This document shows, piece by piece, positions 5,771 through 9,655 of a stretch of DNA of 9,655 nucleotides. Source of the stretch: Lactobacillus sp. UBA5804 (GTDB lineage: Bacteria > Bacillota > Bacilli > Lactobacillales > Lactobacillaceae); assembly GCA_002418055.1 (NCBI GenBank), contig DIDI01000055.1, forward strand, positions 839 through 10,493, written 5' to 3'. Below the pieces are notes generated by a model that saw nothing but the letters and a program-made list of their open reading frames with translations, was not told where the DNA came from and did no database searches. The position numbers and the translations under genes were made by a program. The number at the start of each line of letters is the position of its first letter. The stretch's first letter is position 1.

Positions 5771-8113
5771 ATGGCACAAAACGAGCAAATGCTAGCAGGC
5801 GTGTTGGAACTTTTTCGCCACAATCCACAAAGAAAGTTTCGCGTTGAAGATGTTGAACGTTTAACGCGGCGTGATCGCTTAGGAAACTTTACCGATTTGG
5901 TCAAGGCTTTAGCCTTTTTGGAGCAAAAGGGACAGTTAGTCACTAATGGTGAAGGGCAGTATCAGTTAGCCTGTCAAAATACGATGGTCGAAGGTAGCTT
6001 TAAGGCGAATGATAAGGGTTTTGGCTTCGTTCGGCTTGATGATGATGCGGCTGATGATGTCTTTATTGCTAGTGATTGGACTAAATTAGCCTTAGATGGC
6101 GATCGCGTTCAAGTAAAAATTACGGCTAATGGTAATCCGTGGAATGGCAAAGGGCCAGAGGGCCGCGTTAACGCTATTTTGGAACATGGTGTTGAAAACT
6201 TAGTAGGCGAATATCATCCTTTGTCAGATGTTCAAGTGAAATTATCACACTTTATTGGCTATGTTGTATCCAGTAATAAAAAACTTTCTCATTATCGTGT
6301 TTATGTCACGGATACTGGTTTAATACCGCAAATGGGCGATATGGTAAAAGTTTCAATTAAGGATTATCCGAGCACTGACCTGCCGGATGCCATGACTGGT
6401 GCCATTATCAGTGTAATTGGTAATAAGAATGACCCAGGGGTCGATATTATGTCGATTGTTGCTGGGCATGATGTTCGAACTGAGTGGCCAGAAGCTGCGA
6501 TGACTCAGGCTAATGCCATTCCTGATCATGTCATTGATGCTGAAAAGGTAGATCGAGTGGATATTACCGATCAACCAGCTGTTACGATTGATGGTGATGA
6601 CTCTAAAGATTTCGATGATGCCGTAGTCTTATGGCGATTAGATAATGGCAATTATCATTTAGGGGTTCATATTGCCGATGTGGCACATTATGTCGGGGAG
6701 CATACGGCGCTTGACGAAGAAGCTTTTGCACGTGGTAATTCGACCTATTTGGTCGATCGGGTCATTCCGATGCTACCATTCCGCTTATCAAATGGGATTT
6801 GTTCTCTAAATGAGGGCGTGGAGCGGCTGGTGCTCTCTTGTGATATGGAAATTACACCAGATGGTGAGCGCGTGGGTTACAAGATTTATCCAGCCGTCAT
6901 GAAGTCACATGGCCGAATGACCTATAACAAAGTCAATCAAACAATCGACCCGGATAACACTGAACCATTAGAGGACAAGTATGTGAAGTTGCGTCCCATG
7001 TTACTTGACATGGCAAAACTTCATGAGGCATTGTATCAAAAGCGTCATAGTCGTGGTGCCATTGATTTTGAAGAACCAGAAGCTGAGATTAAAGTGGATG
7101 CTCAGGGCAAGCCCTTAGATATTGTGCTCCATAACCGTGGCACCGCTGAAAAAATGATTGAAAGCTTTATGTTAATGGCAAATGAAACCGTTGCTGAAGA
7201 CTTTTATCGCAAGCATGTTCCATTTTTATATCGTGTGCATGAAACACCAGACGGTGATCGGATTAAGAATTTCTTTGAGTTTTGTTCCGCCTTTGGTTTA
7301 GATGTTCAGGCTGACCCCAATCATGTTAAGCCACTTGATTTACAGCACGTCGTTACCAAGACATTAGGGACGCCAGAAGAAGCCGTGGTACAAATGATGA
7401 TGCTTCGTAGTTTGAAACAAGCACATTATTCAGAGGAGCCACTAGGACACTTTGGGTTAGCAGCGACTTACTACACCCACTTTACGTCACCAATCCGGCG
7501 TTATTCTGACTTAATGGTTCACCGCATGATTCATGCCTATGGGCATGATTTAGGCCCAACAACTCAGCAGCATTTTGGTAGTTACCTCACTGAAGTGGCT
7601 GACCAAACGTCAACCCAAGAACGCCGCTCTATTGATACTGAACGTGAAGTCAATGATTTGAAGATGACAGAGTACATGGCTGATCAAGTTGGTAATCACT
7701 TTGATGCAGTCGTAGCTTCGGTGATGAGTTTTGGGATGTTTATCCGATTGGCCAATACGGTGGAGGGCCTGATTCACATTTCGAACTTAACAGATGATTT
7801 CTATAGTTATGAAGAAAAGAGTCTGACGCTAACTGGCCGCAGTACCCACAAGCAATATAAAGTTGGGATGCCGCTAAAGGTTACGTTAATTAACGCCAAT
7901 GTTGCTCAGCACCAGCTTGATTTTGAGGTTTATGACCCTAATGCACCTAAGCGTTCGCAACATGACCACGGAAATGGGCGTCCGTCACATCCAGGAAACT
8001 GGCGTGGTGGTCAGCGTCTTGATCGCCGTAATCAAGGTCATAAACGTCCGTTCAATGCTGGTAACCGTGGTGGTAGACGGCCTGGGAATCAGAAGACTGC
8101 CCATAAACATTAG
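5771..8113 (+). CDS. rnr: Ribonuclease R (3'-5' exoribonuclease, RNB family)
   Basis: Cytoplasmic processive 3'-5' exoribonuclease of 780 residues that degrades structured RNA and, in other bacteria, defective mRNA released by trans-translation. Domain order is classical: winged-helix-like N-terminus (about 1-65), cold-shock domains (about 70-127 and 150-230), RNB catalytic domain (about 255-585), S1 domain (about 640-720) and a basic tail (723-780). The metal-binding aspartates are intact: D274, D280, D282 and D283 in IDGDDSKDFDDAV. The RNB signature HFTSPIRRYSDLMVHR starts at H570. ATG 5771 has GGAG at 5759-5762 with an 8-nt spacer. The tail is rich in R, G, N and H with two RGG units. It lies 11 bp upstream of smpB, in keeping with the functional link between RNase R and SmpB. 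Confidence 0.97.
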   Translation: MAQNEQMLAGVLELFRHNPQRKFRVEDVERLTRRDRLGNFTDLVKALAFLEQKGQLVTNGEGQYQLACQNTMVEGSFKANDKGFGFVRLDDDAADDVFIASDWTKLALDGDRVQVKITANGNPWNGKGPEGRVNAILEHGVENLVGEYHPLSDVQVKLSHFIGYVVSSNKKLSHYRVYVTDTGLIPQMGDMVKVSIKDYPSTDLPDAMTGAIISVIGNKNDPGVDIMSIVAGHDVRTEWPEAAMTQANAIPDHVIDAEKVDRVDITDQPAVTIDGDDSKDFDDAVVLWRLDNGNYHLGVHIADVAHYVGEHTALDEEAFARGNSTYLVDRVIPMLPFRLSNGICSLNEGVERLVLSCDMEITPDGERVGYKIYPAVMKSHGRMTYNKVNQTIDPDNTEPLEDKYVKLRPMLLDMAKLHEALYQKRHSRGAIDFEEPEAEIKVDAQGKPLDIVLHNRGTAEKMIESFMLMANETVAEDFYRKHVPFLYRVHETPDGDRIKNFFEFCSAFGLDVQADPNHVKPLDLQHVVTKTLGTPEEAVVQMMMLRSLKQAHYSEEPLGHFGLAATYYTHFTSPIRRYSDLMVHRMIHAYGHDLGPTTQQHFGSYLTEVADQTSTQERRSIDTEREVNDLKMTEYMADQVGNHFDAVVASVMSFGMFIRLANTVEGLIHISNLTDDFYSYEEKSLTLTGRSTHKQYKVGMPLKVTLINANVAQHQLDFEVYDPNAPKRSQHDHGNGRPSHPGNWRGGQRLDRRNQGHKRPFNAGNRGGRRPGNQKTAHKH

Positions 8114-8124
8114 GATGAACTGTT

Positions 8125-8580
8125 ATGAAAGAAAATAATGCCAATTTAATTACGCAAAATAAAAAGGCCGGACATGATTACTTTATCAAAGAAACTTATG
8201 AGGCCGGGATCGCACTAACTGGGACTGAAATCAAATCGGTCCGGGCACGCCGAATTAATTTAAAAGATGGCTACGTGCAGGTAATTAATGGCTCGGCCTT
8301 CTTAGAGAATGTCCATATCAGTGAATATAAGCAAGGAAATCGTTATAATCATGAACCACTGCGTCGTCGGCGCCTGTTATTGCATAAAAATGAATTAACT
8401 CATTTGGCTAAAGCTCAGTCTGAGGCTGGGATTGCGATTGTTCCCCTCAAGGTTTATTTGAAGCGGGGGTTTGCAAAGGTACTGATAGGAGTCGGTCAAG
8501 GTAAAAAGCAATACGATAAGCGCGAGACTTTGAAACGACGTGATCAGGAGCGTGAACTGCGTCGACGCTATCATGTTTAA
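8125..8580 (+). CDS. smpB: SsrA-binding protein SmpB
   Basis: A 151-residue RNA-binding protein that carries tmRNA to stalled ribosomes, allowing ribosome rescue and tagging of the incomplete protein. Conserved parts are visible in order: LITQNKKAGHDYFIKETYEAG near the N-terminus, the GTEIKSVRA segment (33-41), ISEYKQGNRYNHEP (65-78), VPLKVYLKRGFAKV (106-119), and the basic tail GKKQYDKRETLKRRDQE. That tail inserts into the mRNA channel in known complexes. Length is normal. AGGA (8112-8115) overlaps the rnr stop codon and lies 9 nt before the ATG, so the two genes are probably cotranscribed and coupled. Residues 41-43 read ARR, where the relatives I recall have AGR. The ssrA gene often found just downstream in Bacillus is absent; a terminator follows instead. 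Confidence 0.97.
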   Translation: MKENNANLITQNKKAGHDYFIKETYEAGIALTGTEIKSVRARRINLKDGYVQVINGSAFLENVHISEYKQGNRYNHEPLRRRRLLLHKNELTHLAKAQSEAGIAIVPLKVYLKRGFAKVLIGVGQGKKQYDKRETLKRRDQERELRRRYHV

Positions 8581-8592
8581 ATAGAATTAAAT

Positions 8593-8620
8593 AAAAAAGT
8601 AGTCCTTGACTACTTTTTTT
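8593..8620 (+). terminator. Terminator after smpB, possibly bidirectional
   Basis: A perfect 12-bp inverted repeat, AAAAAAGTAGTC (8593-8604) with GACTACTTTTTT (8608-8619), encloses a 3-nt loop (CTT) and is followed by a seventh T. With a one-base bulge the pairing extends into flanking AAAT/ATTT. The A-run on the left gives a T-run on the opposite strand, so it could also stop leftward transcription. It begins 12 bp after the smpB stop. Confidence 0.9.
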
Positions 8621-8662
8621 ATTTATGTCGATTTTTTCTTTTTATAAAGTAAGTGGTTGGTA

Positions 8663-8691
8663 TTGCTTAAATATCTTTTTTTTGATATCCT
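8663..8691 (+). promoter_or_regulatory. Promoter of the TetR-like gene
   Basis: TTGCTT (8663-8668), a 17-bp spacer and TATCCT (8686-8691), with a TG extension at 8683-8684. Expected transcription start is near 8698, giving a leader of about 35 nt. The spacer and -10 region contain the dyad ATATC, eight T, GATAT (8671-8688), which could be an operator. Confidence 0.5.
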
Positions 8692-8696
8692 ATTTG

Positions 8697-8710
8697 GGTT
8701 CAATAAAACC
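8697..8710. promoter_or_regulatory. Candidate operator dyad near the TetR gene start site
   Basis: A perfect short inverted repeat, GGTT (8697-8700) with AACC (8707-8710), has a 6-nt centre and sits at the predicted transcription start of the regulator gene. With the ATATC/GATAT dyad (8671-8688) it is a candidate autoregulatory site, as TetR-type repressors often bind next to their own promoter. The arms are only 4 bp, so chance is quite possible. Confidence 0.25.
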
Positions 8711-8732
8711 GCTAACATTTAAGGAGAAAAGC

Positions 8733-9260
8733 ATGAAACTGACCGATGAAAAAAGTGTACTAAGAGTACTGTTGGGAAAAAAGCCAGTCGATCGTTTAAC
8801 CGTTACTCAATTTTGCCGGGTTGCCAAGGTGTCTCGTGGCTGGCTGTACTGGCATTATCCTGATATTGAGGGTTTGTATGTTGAAGTGCTAAAGCGAGAA
8901 ATGACTACGAGCTTTGTTGCGCCTAAACGTTGGTCACAGGAAGCGCAGACGTTGGTTGTTTTAGAAAAACTAGCAGCCGAACAAGTATTATATGGGAATT
9001 TGTTGCGATTACTTGGACATCGTGATGATTGTTACCTTGCTCTGCAAGAACACTGGGTGTTATTGATGTTAGAACACCAAGAGTGTGAGACGGAACAAGA
9101 ATATGCGCAATTACGTGTATCAGCTAACTACCTATTTGTGTATCTTGTTGATTGGTTGAAACGTGGTTGTGTGGTTGAAACAGCTGAAGTTTATTATCAT
9201 ATGAAGTCTTTAATGACATCCTTTCACGGCCAAAATTTAGTTGGCACAGCTATCAAATAA
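8733..9260 (+). CDS. TetR/AcrR-like transcriptional regulator, target unknown
   Basis: A 175-residue protein with an N-terminal DNA-binding domain of TetR type: LTVTQFCRVAKVSRGWLYWHY (22-42) followed by PDIEGLYVEVLKREM, the usual recognition-helix and helix-4 pattern. The rest (about 60-175) is helical-looking and diverged, with several Cys residues; I do not recognise its ligand class. It is shorter than the roughly 190-200 residues common in the family. The start is ATG 8733, set by AAGGAG (8721-8726) with a 6-nt spacer; an open frame reaching upstream to 8625 runs through the promoter and is not coding. It has its own promoter, lies between the smpB terminator and an rRNA promoter region, and has no neighbouring transporter or enzyme gene as a likely target. 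No clear terminator follows it. Confidence 0.82.
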   Translation: MKLTDEKSVLRVLLGKKPVDRLTVTQFCRVAKVSRGWLYWHYPDIEGLYVEVLKREMTTSFVAPKRWSQEAQTLVVLEKLAAEQVLYGNLLRLLGHRDDCYLALQEHWVLLMLEHQECETEQEYAQLRVSANYLFVYLVDWLKRGCVVETAEVYYHMKSLMTSFHGQNLVGTAIK

Positions 9261-9440
9261 TCATCGGTAGATTTTTAAAATTTTTATTGCTTAATGCTAG
9301 CTGTTAAAGTTCGCCATTTACAGAATTAGCCTGCTAAGTAACCAGATTTTGAAGGCTTTATAGACTAAAACAAGCAAATTTATCATTAAGATTAACCATT
9401 TTAGTCAATTAATTTATGAATAACGAACTTAAACTGACAT
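9261..9440. other. AT-rich intergenic stretch upstream of the rRNA promoters
   Basis: No credible coding frame, tRNA or GC-rich terminator is seen. The stretch holds a weak pairing of AGCCT (9328-9332) with AGGCT (9353-9357) and a perfect 8-bp inverted repeat (9363-9370 with 9399-9406). The rest is simple AT-rich sequence leading up to P1. Confidence 0.5.
9363..9406. repeat. 8-bp inverted repeat GACTAAAA / TTTTAGTC
   Basis: GACTAAAA (9363-9370) and TTTTAGTC (9399-9406) are perfect reverse complements with a 28-nt spacer. The right arm overlaps TTAGTCAA (9401-9408), which is itself the reverse complement of TTGACTAA (9441-9448) at P1. The loop is long for a terminator; an operator-like role or chance are both possible. 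Confidence 0.5.
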
Positions 9441-9469
9441 TTGACTAATCAAGGACAAACTTGTAAAGT
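9441..9469 (+). promoter_or_regulatory. Candidate upstream rRNA promoter P1
   Basis: TTGACT (9441-9446, 5 of 6 consensus bases), a 17-bp spacer and TAAAGT (9464-9469, 4 of 6). It lies 83 bp upstream of P2, a spacing like the tandem P1/P2 promoters of Bacillus rRNA operons. The -35 is part of the TTAGTCAA/TTGACTAA inverted pair. It is weaker than P2. Confidence 0.5.
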
Positions 9470-9506
9470 TATATAAGTCGTCAGGTCAGACAGATCGGCG
9501 GCGGTG

Positions 9507-9520
9507 TTAAATTAAAAAGG
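9507..9520 (+). promoter_or_regulatory. UP-like A/T element of rRNA promoter P2
   Basis: TTAAATTAAAAAGG occupies about -52 to -39 relative to the expected P2 start, where the RNA polymerase alpha subunit binds at strong rRNA promoters. It stands out because the sequence just upstream (9476-9505) is GC-rich. Confidence 0.5.
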
Positions 9521-9523
9521 TGG

Positions 9524-9552
9524 TTGACAGTGAGTCAACAAGCGAGTATAAT
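9524..9552 (+). promoter_or_regulatory. rRNA operon promoter P2, perfect consensus
   Basis: TTGACA (9524-9529), exactly 17 bp, TATAAT (9547-9552): a full match to the sigma-A consensus. Start is expected near 9558-9560, where G residues are available; rRNA start with GTP is a known growth-control feature in Bacillus. The -35 overlaps a perfect dyad, GTTGAC (9523-9528) and GTCAAC (9534-9539), separated by 5 bp. Confidence 0.9.
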
Positions 9553-9557
9553 TTAGC

Positions 9558-9655
9558 GTGTTGCTGTTAAAGCAGACAGCAGGTAGTACCTTGAACACTG
9601 AACAAAGTTTCGCTAAATAGTGTGCGGGTGTCAAAACCCAAAACAAAAGAGCGAA
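9558..9655 (+). other. 5' leader of an rRNA operon (16S lies beyond the window)
   Basis: The transcribed region after P2 has no open frame and resembles lactobacillus 16S leaders as I remember them. A hairpin TGCTGT/ACAGCA (9562-9567 with 9576-9581) comes first. The boxA-like segment CTTGAACACTGAACAAAG (9590-9607) follows, thought to recruit Nus factors for antitermination. Then TTCGCT (9609-9614) can pair with AGCGAA (9650-9655) around an inner GGGT/ACCC pair (9626-9629 with 9636-9639). The last pairing may continue past the right edge. 16S rRNA itself is not in the window, so this is inferred from the promoter and leader only. Confidence 0.75.
9590..9607 (+). promoter_or_regulatory. boxA-like antitermination element
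   Basis: CTTGAACACTGAACAAAG resembles the conserved TTTGAAAACT-type boxA segment of Firmicutes rRNA leaders, and follows a small hairpin in the boxB position. It departs from the usual run of four A (GAACACT instead of GAAAACT). Confidence 0.5.

Noticed and set aside
6353..6574. 73-codon reverse-strand open frame within rnr
   Set aside because: No ribosome binding site or family resemblance; fully inside a well-supported gene.
7899..8138. 79-codon frame overlapping the rnr C-terminus
   Set aside because: Out-of-frame reading of the low-complexity tail; it overlaps the true smpB start and has no good binding site.
8625..8732. Longer N-terminus for the TetR-like protein from an ATG at 8625
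   Set aside because: It starts 5 bp after the smpB terminator and crosses the promoter; AAGGAG fixes the start at 8733.
8581..8732. tmRNA (ssrA) gene after smpB, as in Bacillus
   Set aside because: The gap is only 152 bp and holds a terminator and a promoter; there is no tRNA-like end or tag-coding frame.
9328..9360. AGCCT/AGGCT pairing followed by TTTA as a terminator for the TetR-like gene
   Set aside because: Only five pairs, a 20-nt loop and no T-run; too weak to call.
1..9655. Mobile elements, CRISPR arrays, defence systems or phage genes
   Set aside because: No transposase, integrase, spaced repeats or defence-type proteins are seen; every larger frame belongs to envelope, export, RNA quality control or regulation.

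Overview
The window reads as a chromosomal segment of a low-to-moderate GC Gram-positive bacterium of the order Lactobacillales, most likely a Lactobacillaceae. The basis is protein similarity judged by eye (SecG, RNase R, SmpB and lipoteichoic-acid glycolipid enzymes of lactic-acid-bacterial type), strong GGAGG-type ribosome binding sites and an rRNA-operon leader of lactobacillus type. I cannot name a species. All genes lie on the + strand. The content is mostly housekeeping and cell envelope; I see no mobile element, CRISPR array, tRNA or phage gene.

Region 1 (about 1-5403) is a membrane glycolipid and lipoteichoic acid (LTA) block. A near-consensus promoter at 18-46 drives two overlapping GT4 glycosyltransferases, which should make monoglucosyl- and then diglycosyl-diacylglycerol. 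A UPF0104/LPG_synthase_TM multi-spanning membrane protein follows. After a 68-bp gap comes an LtaS-type phosphoglycerol transferase with every catalytic residue present. The set could make the glycolipid anchor, possibly move it across the membrane, and polymerise glycerol phosphate on it. The transport step is inference.

Region 2 (5404-8620) is the protein-export and RNA-quality-control block: secG (TTG start, own promoter, strong terminator), then rnr (RNase R) and smpB (tmRNA partner) 11 bp apart, closed by a second strong terminator. RNase R and SmpB act together in trans-translation. The ssrA RNA gene is not seen here.

Region 3 (8621-9260) holds one small TetR-like regulator with its own promoter and candidate operator dyads. 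It has no adjacent target gene.

Region 4 (9261-9655) has no protein gene. It carries the control region of an rRNA operon: a weaker promoter P1, a perfect-consensus promoter P2 (TTGACA, 17 bp, TATAAT) with an AT-rich UP-like element, and a transcribed leader with hairpins and a boxA-like segment. 16S rRNA is expected just past the right edge. Several TTGAC/GTCAA dyads in this stretch are not explained by the basic promoter elements.
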